From assembly GCF_008042045.1 (NCBI RefSeq), contig NZ_RDBP01000016.1:79307-121691 (forward strand): 42,385 nt of DNA. The letters are read 5' to 3'. The position numbers and the translations under genes were made by a program. How positions within the stretch are numbered: position 1 is the stretch's first letter; each line of letters opens with the position of its first letter. The stretch is from Streptomyces sp. T39. Lineage in GTDB: Bacteria > Actinomycetota > Actinomycetes > Streptomycetales > Streptomycetaceae. Shown here one piece after another: positions 7,653 through 16,987 of this stretch. The notes beneath the pieces are model-generated. The model saw only the letters and a list, made by a program, of their open reading frames with translations, did no database searches and had not been told where the DNA came from.

Positions 7653-8636
7653 TCAGCCTCGCGCCAGGGCCTCGGCGGCGAGGCGCCGACGGTGGGCGGT
7701 CACCGCGTCGGCGGTCTCCTCGGCGATCAGGTCGGCGTTGATCCGGGCCGCCGCCGCCGCGCCCGCCGCCGCGGCGCCCCCCACCTGCGCGACCGGATCC
7801 GTGACGTTGCCCGCGGCCCAGACACCCGGGACCTCCGTGCGTCCGGTCGCGTCGGCGGGGACGTGCTCGCCCGCACCCGAGGGGTGCTCCACCGCCCGGA
7901 GGCCGAGCTCGGCGAGGAATCCGGCGCGCGCCATCATCCGCGGCGCGACCACCACCGCCCCGGCGGCCACCGTCGTCCCGTCGGCGAGCCGCACACCCGT
8001 GAGCCGGTCACCGGCCGCCTCCAGTGCGGCGACCTCGCCCTCGACCACCCGGATCCCCCGCGCCGCGAGCTGCTCCGCCTCCTCGGCCGTCGGCGGTTCC
8101 ACGGTGTGCGCGAAGTACGTGACGTCGTCGCTCCACTGCCGGAAGAGCAGCGCCTGGTGCACCGACATCGGCCCGGACGCCAGCACGCCGATGGCCCGGT
8201 CCCGCACCTCCCAGCCGTGGCAGTACGGGCAGTGGAGCACATCGCGGCCCCAGCGCTCGCGCACGCCGGGTACGTCCGGCAGCCGGTCGACCAGGCCGCT
8301 GGCCACCAGCAGGCGCCGCGCCCGCGCGGCCCGGCCGTCGGCGAGCCGGACGGCGAAGCCCTCGCCGTCCCGCTGCACCGAGGCGACCTCGCCGTCCACC
8401 ACGTGCCCGCCGTAGCCGCGGACCTCGTCCCGCCCCCGCGCCAGCAGCTCGGCCGGCGTGACGCCCTCCCGGGCCAGCAGACCGTGCACGCCGCCGGCGG
8501 GCGCGTTGCGCGGGGCGCCCGAGTCGACGACCGCCACCGACCGCCTGGCCCGTGCCAGCATCAGGGCTCCGCTCAGCCCGGCCGCGCCGCCACCGAGCAC
8601 CATCACGTCATAGCTGTTCGTCAGCCGATCGGTCAC
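7653..8636 (-). CDS. NAD(P)/FAD-dependent oxidoreductase, thioredoxin-reductase-like
   Basis: 327 residues. The FAD-binding Rossmann motif MVLGGGAAGLSGA lies near the N-terminus. The redox-active CPYC of HCPYCHGWEVRD lies near residue 140, followed by the second dinucleotide region IGVLASGPMSV. The C-terminal FAD contact GVWAAGNVTDP closes the fold. This is the layout of low-molecular-weight thioredoxin reductases and of related disulfide oxidoreductases that make dithiol natural products. No thioredoxin gene is adjacent, so the disulfide substrate is unknown. The GTG at 8636 is chosen because GGAGGT lies seven bases upstream; an in-frame ATG at 8660 is an alternative. Confidence 0.9.
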   Translation of the reverse strand: MTDRLTNSYDVMVLGGGAAGLSGALMLARARRSVAVVDSGAPRNAPAGGVHGLLAREGVTPAELLARGRDEVRGYGGHVVDGEVASVQRDGEGFAVRLADGRAARARRLLVASGLVDRLPDVPGVRERWGRDVLHCPYCHGWEVRDRAIGVLASGPMSVHQALLFRQWSDDVTYFAHTVEPPTAEEAEQLAARGIRVVEGEVAALEAAGDRLTGVRLADGTTVAAGAVVVAPRMMARAGFLAELGLRAVEHPSGAGEHVPADATGRTEVPGVWAAGNVTDPVAQVGGAAAAGAAAAARINADLIAEETADAVTAHRRRLAAEALARG

Positions 8637-8715
8637 TGTGACCACCTCCGCGACGAGCATGCGGACAACGGCCGCCGTCCGGCAAACAGAGTTGCGGTTC
8701 CGGCAAACCCGGGGT

Positions 8716-9144
8716 CTACGGCGCGGCCGGGACCAGTCCGTCCGCCACCAGCCCGGTGAGCACGGCCTCACCGAGGGCGTGCACGGCGGACTGCGGGCGG
8801 ACCATCACGGTGAACTCCTTGATCCGCCCGTCGTCGGCGAAGTGCAGGAGGTCGATGCCGTGGATCTCCCTGCCGCCGACGGCGGCCCGGAACACCAGGA
8901 CCTCGGCGGGGGCGGCCGCCCCGTCGGTCCCCGTCTCCGCCGCGCCGGTGAACTCCCCCACGTACCGGAAGTCCTCGAACGTGCGCAGCAGCACACCGAA
9001 GAGGCCCAGCACCATGGGCCGACCCTCGAACGGGGTGAACTTCACCGGGCTGAAGAGGCGGATGTCCTCGGTGAACAGGTCCTCCAGCGCCGCGAGATCG
9101 CGGCTCTCGACGGCCGCGCGGAAGCGGTGGGCGGTGGTGGTCAT
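8716..9144 (-). CDS. SnoaL-like / NTF2-fold protein
   Basis: 142-residue single-domain protein with the alpha+beta cone of the NTF2/SnoaL superfamily: HRFRAAVESRDLAALEDLF, then FSPVKFTPFEGRP, then DDGRIKEFTVMVRP. Members range from polyketide cyclases and ketosteroid isomerases to proteins of unknown ligand; nothing here fixes the substrate. The ATG at 9144 has GAGGAGA upstream. The start faces the PadR regulator across 157 bp that contain a perfect dyad, so control by that regulator is likely. The flavoprotein gene lies 79 bp downstream on the same strand and could be cotranscribed. Confidence 0.85.
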   Translation of the reverse strand: MTTTAHRFRAAVESRDLAALEDLFTEDIRLFSPVKFTPFEGRPMVLGLFGVLLRTFEDFRYVGEFTGAAETGTDGAAAPAEVLVFRAAVGGREIHGIDLLHFADDGRIKEFTVMVRPQSAVHALGEAVLTGLVADGLVPAAP

Positions 9145-9216
9145 GGCGTCTCCTCACCAGCGGGCGGGCACCGGCGGGCGGCCGCCGGGCATCGGCACGG
9201 GAATCCCGCGCGTCGC

Positions 9217-9251
9217 TACTCATCATTCAGAGTACTCATGGATATGAGTAC
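9217..9251. promoter_or_regulatory. PadR-type operator between snoaL-like and padR-like genes
   Basis: Perfect 8-bp dyad GTACTCAT-N4-ATGAGTAC at 9232-9251, plus an extra half site TACTCAT at 9217-9223, sixteen bases before the same heptamer in the dyad. It lies in the divergent intergenic region, 88-107 bp from the SnoaL-like start and 51-70 bp from the PadR start. PadR repressors commonly bind such dyads in their own promoters. Confidence 0.65.
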
Positions 9252-9301
9252 CATGGGGGCCGTGGCCCGGGACAGCCCCGGGACGGAGAGGAAGCGGACC
9301 G

Positions 9302-9865
9302 GTGGCGTTGCGACATGCCGTCCTGGCGGCACTGCTCGACGAGGAGCTGAGCGGCTATCAGCTGGCGAAGGCGTTCGACCTCGGCGTGGCGAACTTCTGG
9401 CACGCCCAGCCGCAGCAGCTGTACGTCGAGCTGGCCCGGCTGGAGAAGGAGGGACTGATCACGGGCCGTGAGGTGGTGCAGGACAACCGGCCCAACAAGC
9501 GGCTCTTCCGGGTCACGGACGCGGGCCTCGCCGAGCTGGAGCGCTTCACGGCCACCGCCCCCAAGCCCTCCTTCATCCGCGACGACCTCGTGGTGATGGT
9601 CCAGGCCGCCGACCATGTCGACCCGGACGAGCTCATCCGCCAGCTCACCGAACGCGCCGTCTTCGCGCGGGCCAAGATCGACCTGTTCGACCGGCTGCTG
9701 CACGCCATGCGCGGTGACCGTTCCGAGGCCGAGTTCCTGCGCACGGGCACCCGCGTGGGGCCCTATCTGACGTGCCTGCGGGGGCTGGCCTTCGAGCGGG
9801 GCAATCTCGACTGGTGCGAGCGCACCGTCGCGGTCCTGCGCGAGCGGCCGCCCCGGCCCGAGTGA
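9302..9865 (+). CDS. PadR family transcriptional regulator
   Basis: 187 residues. The N-terminal winged helix is clear: ALRHAVLAALLDEELSGYQLAKAF, a PQQLYVELARLEKEGLI recognition region, and the NKRLFRVTDAGLAELERF wing. The C-terminal half is the helical dimerisation part of larger (PadR-s2-like) members. The GTG at 9302 has a GGAGAGGAAG purine tract upstream. It probably represses itself and the divergent SnoaL-like gene through the dyad at 9232-9251; the effector is unknown. Confidence 0.92.
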   Translation: MALRHAVLAALLDEELSGYQLAKAFDLGVANFWHAQPQQLYVELARLEKEGLITGREVVQDNRPNKRLFRVTDAGLAELERFTATAPKPSFIRDDLVVMVQAADHVDPDELIRQLTERAVFARAKIDLFDRLLHAMRGDRSEAEFLRTGTRVGPYLTCLRGLAFERGNLDWCERTVAVLRERPPRPE

Positions 9866-10076
9866 CGCGTACGGCGCCCGGGCCGGGACACGTCAGGGGG
9901 CGACGCAGCCGATGGTCCGTCAACTGCGGTGCGTCGCACCGCACTTCGCGGACGCCGCACGGTGCGCCGAGGCGTGGGGCGGCCGTCGGGCGCGTCGCGT
10001 CGTCTGCCACAGTGTCGCCGTGCAGACCGCGCCCGGCGCCCGGGCGCTCCCGCCGTCCCACGCCTGGAGGCCCGCC

Positions 10077-10334
10077 ATGACCGCACCCAGCACACCGGCT
10101 CGCAGACCCGGACTCCCGCCCGCCGTCCGCGCCTCGCTGATCAGCGGAGCCGTCGGCGGCGGGATCGGGGCCGTGATGAGCGCCCTCGTCAACCTCCTGG
10201 TCATCGGCATGCCGGACAGCGAGACGGTCAACGCCGTCAACCACGCCGTCTCCGGGCTCGTGAGCGGCTTCCTCGCCGGCTTCGCGGGCCTGTTCGCCCA
10301 TCTGCGCCGCAAGCCCGCCGCACCGGAGGCCTGA
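10077..10334 (+). CDS. Small membrane protein, two predicted helices
   Basis: 85 residues. Two hydrophobic stretches, ASLISGAVGGGIGAVMSALVN with LLVIG following, and AVSGLVSGFLAGFAGLFAHL, suggest a glycine-rich two-helix membrane hairpin with a short basic end (RRKPAAPEA). The ATG at 10077 is preceded by TGGAGG at six bases; the frame opens upstream at 9912, but that part is not protein-like. Family and function are not recognised. The 211 bp upstream, after the PadR gene, probably hold its own promoter. A strong terminator follows. Confidence 0.7.
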   Translation: MTAPSTPARRPGLPPAVRASLISGAVGGGIGAVMSALVNLLVIGMPDSETVNAVNHAVSGLVSGFLAGFAGLFAHLRRKPAAPEA

Positions 10335-10363
10335 CGCCGGTGGCCGGACCGTCCGGTACGCGG

Positions 10364-10395
10364 CCGGCCGGCGCCCGTGCCCGGGCGCCGGCCGG
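10364..10395. terminator. Bidirectional hairpin terminator
   Basis: Perfect 14-bp stem (10364-10377 with 10382-10395) and a 4-nt loop, between the convergent ends at 10334 and 10396. It touches the stop codon of the epimerase-like gene. Confidence 0.75.
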
Positions 10396-11394
10396 TCAGG
10401 CCACCGGGGATCCGAGCGCGGCGAGGAGTTCGCGCTCACGGCCGGCGCTGAGGCCGGCGCGGCGGGGCCGGTCGAGCCCCTCCTCGCGCTCCCAGCGCAG
10501 GGTGTCCGCCACCAGTTCGGAGCGGGGGCGGTGGGTCAGCCCCGCCGCGACCGCCGCGGAGCCGTCACGGGCGCAGAAGCCCTCCCAGCCCGGTGCGACG
10601 ATCCACAGGGGCAGCGACTCCTCCCCCATGAACTCGGCGACGCCCTGGTCGTGGAGCCACGTCGAGTCCGCCGGCACGACCGGGCCGGTGTGCCCGCCGG
10701 CCGCCCGGGACAGGGCGATCCACTCCTCGAAGGGCATGACCGGGCCGACCGCGTTGTAGGCACCGGTGGTGCCGCGGGCGGCCGAGTCGAGCAGCCAGGC
10801 GGCCAGGTCCCTGACGTCGATCACCTGGGTGGGCAGGCTGGGGGTGTCCGGCACCAGCAGGGGGTCCCGCGGGGCGCGCGCGGCGCGGGCCGCCCAGTAG
10901 CCGGTGCGGCACGAGTGGTCGCCCGGGCCGCCGATGAGACCGGCGCGCGCGATGAGCAGCCGGTCCCCCACGGCGGCGACCGACGCCTGCTCGCACGCGG
11001 ACTTCGCCTCGCCGTACTCCTCGCGCCCCACCTCGGGCCGGTCGGTCGGCGGCAGCAGCGGCGCGGACTCGTCCGTGCCGGTCTCGGCGTGCGAGGCGTA
11101 GACGTTGCCGGAGGACACATAGCTCCAGTGACGGGCGCGCGGACCGAGCTGGGCGAGGGCGTCGCGCACGAACGCGGGCTGCCAGGACACCTCGACGACG
11201 GCGTCCCACGTCCGGTCCAGCAGCGGCGCGTACGCGCCGGGTTCACGCCGGTCGGCGGCGACGAGCTCCGCGCCGTCCGCCACGGCGCCGCTCTCGCCCC
11301 GCGCGAGGCAGGTCACCCGGTGCCCCCGCTCCAGGGCCAGTCGTGACACCTCGCGGCCCACCCATGCCGTGCCGCCCAGTACGAGAATCTCCAT
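10396..11394 (-). CDS. NAD-dependent epimerase/dehydratase family protein (extended SDR)
   Basis: 332 residues. The start [17 protein letters not shown] is the glycine-rich NAD(P) loop of an extended short-chain dehydrogenase. The catalytic serine region is YVSSGNVYA and the catalytic Tyr/Lys pair is [26 protein letters not shown] segment and the GAYNAVGP turn are also typical of NAD-dependent epimerase/reductases of actinomycetes. Substrate cannot be deduced. The ATG at 11394 is used because it directly precedes the nucleotide loop; an in-frame TTG at 11430 would add 12 residues and no family sequence. The ribosome binding site is weak. Confidence 0.85.
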   Translation of the reverse strand: MEILVLGGTAWVGREVSRLALERGHRVTCLARGESGAVADGAELVAADRREPGAYAPLLDRTWDAVVEVSWQPAFVRDALAQLGPRARHWSYVSSGNVYASHAETGTDESAPLLPPTDRPEVGREEYGEAKSACEQASVAAVGDRLLIARAGLIGGPGDHSCRTGYWAARAARAPRDPLLVPDTPSLPTQVIDVRDLAAWLLDSAARGTTGAYNAVGPVMPFEEWIALSRAAGGHTGPVVPADSTWLHDQGVAEFMGEESLPLWIVAPGWEGFCARDGSAAVAAGLTHRPRSELVADTLRWEREEGLDRPRRAGLSAGRERELLAALGSPVA

Positions 11395-11784
11395 GTCCGC
11401 ACTCAAGCACCCGCCCGAGCGCGTCTCCAAGCGGGTTCACCGAGAGCGGAGGAGCGGGTCACCCGGGGGCGGGACGCGGACGGAACGACCGGGCTCCGCA
11501 CCGCCGGAGACGTCCGGGGCGGAGCCGTCCGCAGGGGGCCCACCCGGACGGACCCGCCCGGGCCCCACGCCCCCGGACACGGCCGGGCCGGAGCCGTCCG
11601 GCCGGGACGGACGACCGGGCGGCGCGGAGACGGCCGTCCGGGGCGCCGGGCGGACGGGAAAGGACCGGGCGCCTCGCCGCCGGACACGGCCGGGCCGGAG
11701 CCGCCCGTGCAGGGGCCCACCCGGACAGACCCGCCCGGGCCCCTGCGGACACGCCCCGACGGGGACGGCCGGGCACCTGCGGGG
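11395..11784. repeat. 390-bp GC-rich intergenic region with imperfect long repeats
   Basis: No gene is supported. The stretch is extremely G+C-rich and holds a 46/47-bp imperfect direct repeat at 11521-11566 and 11697-11742. Each copy contains CCCACCCGGAC, then ACCCGCCCGGGCCCC, and differs from the other at a few positions. Shorter fragments such as GGACACGGCCGGGCCGGAGC recur next to the copies. It lies just downstream of the Rpf-like gene and may contain that gene's terminator. Confidence 0.55.
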
Positions 11785-12215
<431 letters not shown>

Positions 12216-12286
12216 TTCCCGCCACGGCACGTGCTGTTGCGCCCATCGGGGAGGCCCCTCCCCCCGCCGCGTCCTGCATGCGGCCG

Positions 12287-12313
12287 GGGGCGCCGCCCGC
12301 CGGACGGCGCCCC
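12287..12313 (-). terminator. Terminator after pyruvate carboxylase
   Basis: 9-bp stem GGGGCGCCG / CGGCGCCCC (12287-12295 with 12305-12313) and a 9-nt loop, starting 7 bp past the pyc stop codon at 12320. Confidence 0.55.
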
Positions 12314-12319
12314 GGCAGG

Positions 12320-15300
12320 TCAGCCGAGTTCGACCAGGAGGTCGCCGCCCTCCACCTGCTGGATCGGGTTGATGGCGAGGCGGCGCACCGTGCCGCCGCC
12401 GGGGGCGGTGATCGAGGCCTCCATCTTCATCGCCTCGATGGTGGCCACCGTGGCGCCGGCCTCGACGGTGTCGCCCTCCGCGACCGCGAGGGTCACCACC
12501 CCCGCGAACGGGGCCGCGACGTGGCCGGGGTTGCCCCGGTCGGCCTTCTCGGTCGCCGGGACGTCGGACGCGGCCGCCCTGTCCCGCACCTGGATGGGGC
12601 GCAGCTGGCCGTTGAGCGTGGACATCACGGTGCGCATGCCCCGCTCGTCCGCCTCGCCGATGGCCTCCAGCTCGATGAGCAGCCGCACGCCCGGTTCCAG
12701 GTCGACGGTGTACTCCTTGCCCGGGCGCAGACCGTAGAAGAAGTCCCTGCTGTCGAGCACGCTGGTGTCGCCGAACGCCTGACGGTGCGTGCCGAACTCC
12801 TTGGCCGGGCCGGGGAACAGCAGCCGGTTCAGCGTCGCGCGCCGGTCCTTCTCCAGCCCTCCGCGGTCGGCGGCGGACAGCTCCTGGACGGGCTTGGGGC
12901 CCGGCCGGCCCTTGAGGGCCCTGGTGCGGAACGGCTCGGGCCAGCCGCCGGGCGGGCTGCCGAGCTCGCCGTGCAGGAAGCCGATGACCGAGTCGGGCAG
13001 GTCGAAGGTGCCGGGATCCGCCTCGAAGTCCTTCGGCGACACGCCCGCGCCCACCAGGTGCAGCGCGAGGTCGCCGACCACCTTCGACGAGGGGGTCACC
13101 TTCACCAGCCGGCCGAGGATCCGGTCGGCGGCCGCGTACATCGCCTCGATGTCCTCGAAGCGGTCGCCGAGCCCGAGGGCGACGGCCTGGGTGCGCAGGT
13201 TGGAGAGCTGGCCGCCCGGGATCTCGTGGTGGTAGACCCGTCCGGTCGGGGACGCGAGGCCCGCCTCGAAGGGCGCGTAGACGCGGCGCACGGCCTCCCA
13301 GTACGGCTCCAGGTCGCCGACGGCCTGGAGGTCGAGCCCGGTCGGCCGGTCGGAGTGGTCGGTGGCGGCGACGATCGCCGAGAGCGACGGCTGCGAGGTG
13401 GTGCCGGCCATGGACGCCACCGCGCCGTCGACGGCGTCCGCGCCCGCCTGGATCGCGGCGAGGTAGGTGGCCAGCTGGCCGCCTGCGGTGTCGTGGGTGT
13501 GGATGTGCACCGGCAGGTCGAACTCCCTGCGCAGCGCGGAGACCAGCTTCGCGGCGGCGGGCGCGCGCAGCAGTCCCGCCATGTCCTTGACGGCCAGCAC
13601 ATGGGCGCCGGCGGCGACGATCTCCTCGGCGAGGCGCAGGTAGTAGTCGAGGGTGTACAGCGTCTCCGCGGGATCGGAGAGGTCGGACGTGTAGCAGAGC
13701 GCCACTTCGGCGACGGCCGACCCGGTCTCGCGCACCGCGTCGATGGCGGGGCGCATCTGGCCCACGTCGTTGAGGGCGTCGAAGATGCGGAAGATGTCGA
13801 TGCCGGTGGCGGTGGCCTCCTCGACGAAGGCGGACGTCACCTCGGTCGGGTAGGGCGTGTAGCCCACGGTGTTGCGGCCGCGCAGCAGCATCTGGAGGCA
13901 GATGTTGGGCACCGCCTCGCGCAGCCGGGCGAGGCGCTCCCAGGGGTCCTCGGCGAGGAAGCGCAGGGCGACGTCGTAGGTGGCGCCGCCCCAGCATTCC
14001 AGGGACAGCAGCTGGGGGGTGGTGCGGGCCACCACCGGCGCCACGGCGAGGAGGTCCCGGGTGCGCACCCGGGTGGCCAGCAGCGACTGGTGGGCATCGC
14101 GGAAGGTGGTGTCGGTGACGCCGATCGTGGGCGACGCGCGCAGCCACCCGGCGAAGCCCTCGGGACCGAGCTCGGTGAGCTTCTGGCGGGAGCCGGCGGG
14201 AGGCTCGCCCGCCGGCAGGGCCGGCAGCTTCGTCGTCGCGTCGATGAGCCGGGGGCGCTCCCCGTGCGGCTTGTTGACGGTGACGTCGGCGAGGTAGGTG
14301 AGCAGCTTCGAGCCGCGGTCGGCGGAGTGCCGCGAGGTCAGCAGGTGGGGGCGCTGCTCGATGAAGGAGGTGGTGATGTCGCCGGCCTGGAAGTCGGGGT
14401 CGTCGAGCACCGCCTGCAGGAAGGGGATGTTGGTGGACACGCCGCGGATGCGGAACTCGGCGACCGCCCGCCGGGCGCGGCCCACCGCGGACGTGAAGTC
14501 CCGGCCCCGGCAGGTCAGCTTGACCAGCATCGAGTCGAAGTGCGCGCTGATCTCGGTGCCGGCGTGGGCGGTTCCGCCGTCGAGCCGGATGCCGGAGCCG
14601 CCGGGCGAGCGGTAGGCGCTGATCATGCCGGTGTCCGGGCGGAAGCCGTTGGCCGGGTCCTCGGTGGTGATCCGGCACTGGAGAGCGGCGCCGCGCAGCT
14701 GGATCGAGTCCTGGGTCAGTCCGAGGTCGGCAAGGGTCTCCCCGGCCGCGATGCGCATCTGGGCCTGGACGAGGTCGACGTCGGTGACCTCCTCGGTGAC
14801 CGTGTGCTCCACCTGGATGCGGGGGTTCATCTCGATGAACACGTGCCGGCCCGACCGGTCGAGCAGGAACTCCACGGTGCCGGCGTTGCGGTAGCCGATC
14901 TCGCGGGCGAAGTTGACCGCGTCGGCGCAGATCCGCTCCCGCAGCTCCGGGTCGAGGTTGGGGGCGGGGGCGAGTTCGATCACCTTCTGGTGACGGCGCT
15001 GCAGCGAGCAGTCGCGCTCGAAGAGGTGGATGACGTTGCCCTCGCCGTCGGCGAGGATCTGCACCTCGATGTGGCGGGGTTCGACCACGGCCTTCTCCAG
15101 GAAGACGGTGGGGTCGCCGAACGCGGACTCGGCCTCGCGCGCGGCCGCCTCGATCGACTCGCGGAGCGCCGACGCGTCCTCCACGCGCCGCATGCCGCGT
15201 CCGCCGCCGCCGGCGACGGCCTTGACGAAGACCGGGAAGCCGAGGTCGTCGGCGGCCCGGACGAGCTCGTCGACGTCGGTCGAGGGCTGGGACGAGCCGA

Positions 15301-15694
15301 GCACGGGCACGCCCGCGGCCCGGGCGGCTGCCACGGCGCGCGCCTTGTTGCCGGTGAGTTCGAGCGTCTCGGCGTCCGGGCCGACGAAGGTGATGCCCGC
15401 GCGCTCGCAGGCGCGGGCCAGGTCCGGGTTCTCGGACAGGAAGCCGTAGCCCGGGTAGACCGCGTCCGCGCCCGCCCGGCGGGCGGCGTCCACGATCTGC
15501 TCCACCGAGAGGTAGGCCCGGACCGGGTGGCCGGGTTCGCCGATCTCGTAGGCCTCGTCGGCCTTCAGCCGGTGCAGGGAGTTGCGGTCCTCGTGCGGGA
15601 ACACGGCGACCGTCCGCGCGCCCAGCTCAAAGCCGGCGCGGAACGCGCGGATGGCGATCTCCCCGCGGTTGGCGACGAGTACCTTGCGGAACAT
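12320..15694 (-). CDS. pyc: Pyruvate carboxylase
   Basis: 1124 residues, the normal length for an actinobacterial single-chain enzyme. It carboxylates pyruvate to oxaloacetate with ATP and biotin (anaplerosis, cytoplasmic). Order of domains: biotin carboxylase from MFRKVLVANRGEIAIRAFRA to about 450, with the ATP-grasp glycine loop KAVAGGGGRGMRR and the FIEMNPRIQVEH motif; carboxyltransferase from about 540, with TDTTFRDAHQSLLATR, the AVKDMAGLL lysine and metal-binding HIHTHDTAGG; the PYC_OADA region; and a biotinyl domain with EAMKM, biotinylated lysine K1090. The ATG at 15694 has AAGGGA upstream. It is a single-gene unit downstream of a methyltransferase on the same strand (279 bp gap). Confidence 0.97.
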   Translation of the reverse strand: MFRKVLVANRGEIAIRAFRAGFELGARTVAVFPHEDRNSLHRLKADEAYEIGEPGHPVRAYLSVEQIVDAARRAGADAVYPGYGFLSENPDLARACERAGITFVGPDAETLELTGNKARAVAAARAAGVPVLGSSQPSTDVDELVRAADDLGFPVFVKAVAGGGGRGMRRVEDASALRESIEAAAREAESAFGDPTVFLEKAVVEPRHIEVQILADGEGNVIHLFERDCSLQRRHQKVIELAPAPNLDPELRERICADAVNFAREIGYRNAGTVEFLLDRSGRHVFIEMNPRIQVEHTVTEEVTDVDLVQAQMRIAAGETLADLGLTQDSIQLRGAALQCRITTEDPANGFRPDTGMISAYRSPGGSGIRLDGGTAHAGTEISAHFDSMLVKLTCRGRDFTSAVGRARRAVAEFRIRGVSTNIPFLQAVLDDPDFQAGDITTSFIEQRPHLLTSRHSADRGSKLLTYLADVTVNKPHGERPRLIDATTKLPALPAGEPPAGSRQKLTELGPEGFAGWLRASPTIGVTDTTFRDAHQSLLATRVRTRDLLAVAPVVARTTPQLLSLECWGGATYDVALRFLAEDPWERLARLREAVPNICLQMLLRGRNTVGYTPYPTEVTSAFVEEATATGIDIFRIFDALNDVGQMRPAIDAVRETGSAVAEVALCYTSDLSDPAETLYTLDYYLRLAEEIVAAGAHVLAVKDMAGLLRAPAAAKLVSALRREFDLPVHIHTHDTAGGQLATYLAAIQAGADAVDGAVASMAGTTSQPSLSAIVAATDHSDRPTGLDLQAVGDLEPYWEAVRRVYAPFEAGLASPTGRVYHHEIPGGQLSNLRTQAVALGLGDRFEDIEAMYAAADRILGRLVKVTPSSKVVGDLALHLVGAGVSPKDFEADPGTFDLPDSVIGFLHGELGSPPGGWPEPFRTRALKGRPGPKPVQELSAADRGGLEKDRRATLNRLLFPGPAKEFGTHRQAFGDTSVLDSRDFFYGLRPGKEYTVDLEPGVRLLIELEAIGEADERGMRTVMSTLNGQLRPIQVRDRAAASDVPATEKADRGNPGHVAAPFAGVVTLAVAEGDTVEAGATVATIEAMKMEASITAPGGGTVRRLAINPIQQVEGGDLLVELG

Positions 15695-15973
15695 GCGCGA
15701 TCCCTTCTGTCTGCCCTCTGCGACCGCGCCGCGGGGGCGGCGCGCTGCGGCGACGGCACGCCGCCCGGGCACGGCGGCCGGTCCGTGACCACCGATGTCG
15801 CCGGCGCCGTCCCGGTCCGCGGAGCGGCCCCGGTTCCGGTGCTGGCAGAGTAGAGGTTCCCCGCCGCGGCCTGTATGTGACCATGAGCACGCCGACGGGC
15901 AGGTGTGAAGGGCCCGGGACGGGTGAGGCGGGGCCCCGGGCGGCTGACGCCCGTGCGCGGTCGCGGCGGAGGG

Positions 15974-16822
15974 TCAGGCGTCCCGCCGGGGGCGGGTCGC
16001 CGTGACGATCCAGACGGCACCGGGGACGTGGACGCCGTCCGGGGTCTCGAACTCCCGGAGCGCCTCGCGCACCTCCGCGCGCACCCGGGCGACGGTGTCC
16101 GCGTCCACGTCGCGCAGGTTGTGGCGCGTCGGCCCCATCGCGAAGACGAAGGCGGCGGCGTCGTCGGCGTCGGCGCCGAGGGTCATGGGGCCGGAGCACG
16201 GCGCGATCCCGATGTCCGCGAACCCGGCCTGCGTCAGGATCTCGCGGATGCGCACGGGCTCCAGCAGCGAGCCCATGCCCCGGGCGGCGGGTGACGCCTC
16301 GCGCATGAAGGGGCCGAGGGCGGCGGTCGCCCTGCTCCAGGCACTGTCCGGGCCGCCGGGCTGGGGACCGAGGAAGGCGAGGCGGCCACCGGGCACGAGG
16401 GCGCCGCCCAGGTGGGTGAAGGCCGCCACGAGGTCCCCGAAGAACATCACCCCGCCCCGGCTGATGAGGACGTCGTAGCCGTCCCCGGGGAAGGGGTGCA
16501 CCTGGGCGTCGCCCTGTTCGAAGGTGACGTTGCCGAGCCCCTCGGACGCGGCGTCGCGGCGGGCGCGTTCCAGCATCGGGGCGGAGATGTCGATGCCGAC
16601 GACGTGCCCGCGCGGGGCGTGCCGTGCCGCGAGCCGGGTGGTCTGGCCGGTGCCGCAGCCGATGTCGAGGACCCGGTCGGCGGGGCGGATGCCCGCCGCC
16701 TCGAACAGGGGGGCGTTGAACGAGCCCATCATCCCGTCGTAGCGCTCCGGATGCTCGGCCCAGTGCACGCCCTCCCAGTCGTTCCATGCCTCGGCCTGCT
16801 GACGGTTGACGACGGTACCCAC
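15974..16822 (-). CDS. Class I SAM-dependent methyltransferase
   Basis: 282 residues. Motif I, RVLDIGCGTGQTTRLAA near residue 50, binds SAM; VVGIDISAPMLERAR follows as motif II and FEQGDAQVHPF as motif III, with DVLISRGGVMFF completing the fold. The N-terminal EAWNDWEGVHWAEHPERYD is typical of a small-molecule methyltransferase group with unassigned acceptors. The GTG at 16822 has AGGGTGA upstream. The promoter region towards the divergent PfkB gene contains a perfect 7-7-7 dyad, so the gene is probably regulated. No adjacent biosynthetic partner shows the substrate. Confidence 0.88.
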   Translation of the reverse strand: MGTVVNRQQAEAWNDWEGVHWAEHPERYDGMMGSFNAPLFEAAGIRPADRVLDIGCGTGQTTRLAARHAPRGHVVGIDISAPMLERARRDAASEGLGNVTFEQGDAQVHPFPGDGYDVLISRGGVMFFGDLVAAFTHLGGALVPGGRLAFLGPQPGGPDSAWSRATAALGPFMREASPAARGMGSLLEPVRIREILTQAGFADIGIAPCSGPMTLGADADDAAAFVFAMGPTRHNLRDVDADTVARVRAEVREALREFETPDGVHVPGAVWIVTATRPRRDA

Positions 16823-16849
16823 GGCTCACCCTGCTTCACTGGACTGTCC

Positions 16850-16870
16850 TTCTGGAACATTTCTCCAGAA
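16850..16870. promoter_or_regulatory. Dyad operator upstream of the methyltransferase gene
   Basis: TTCTGGA-N7-TCCAGAA, perfect 7-bp arms, 28-48 bp upstream of the GTG at 16822. A -10-like TAGGGT (minus strand, 16875-16880) lies immediately upstream, so a bound protein would block the start of transcription. The adjoining GGACTGTCC (16841-16849) is a second small dyad. Confidence 0.5.
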
Positions 16871-16987
16871 AACGACCCTAGAGAGCCGCCGGACGCCCCA
16901 CCGGCCACGGCACGCCGACGTCACTCCCCAGGGGCCAACGCGCCCGCACCCGCCGGCGACACGGGCAGGACACCGCGGATCGCGCAA

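Noticed and set aside
9239..9301. ATG codons at 9239 and 9244 as an upstream start for the PadR gene
   Set aside because: They lie in another reading frame and inside the operator dyad; the GTG at 9302 is in frame with a strong ribosome binding site.
12278..15853. 1191-codon open frame on the plus strand opposite pyruvate carboxylase, and an 842-codon minus-strand frame
   Set aside because: Both are frame shadows of pyc. The 1124-residue pyc frame accounts for the region with all expected motifs.
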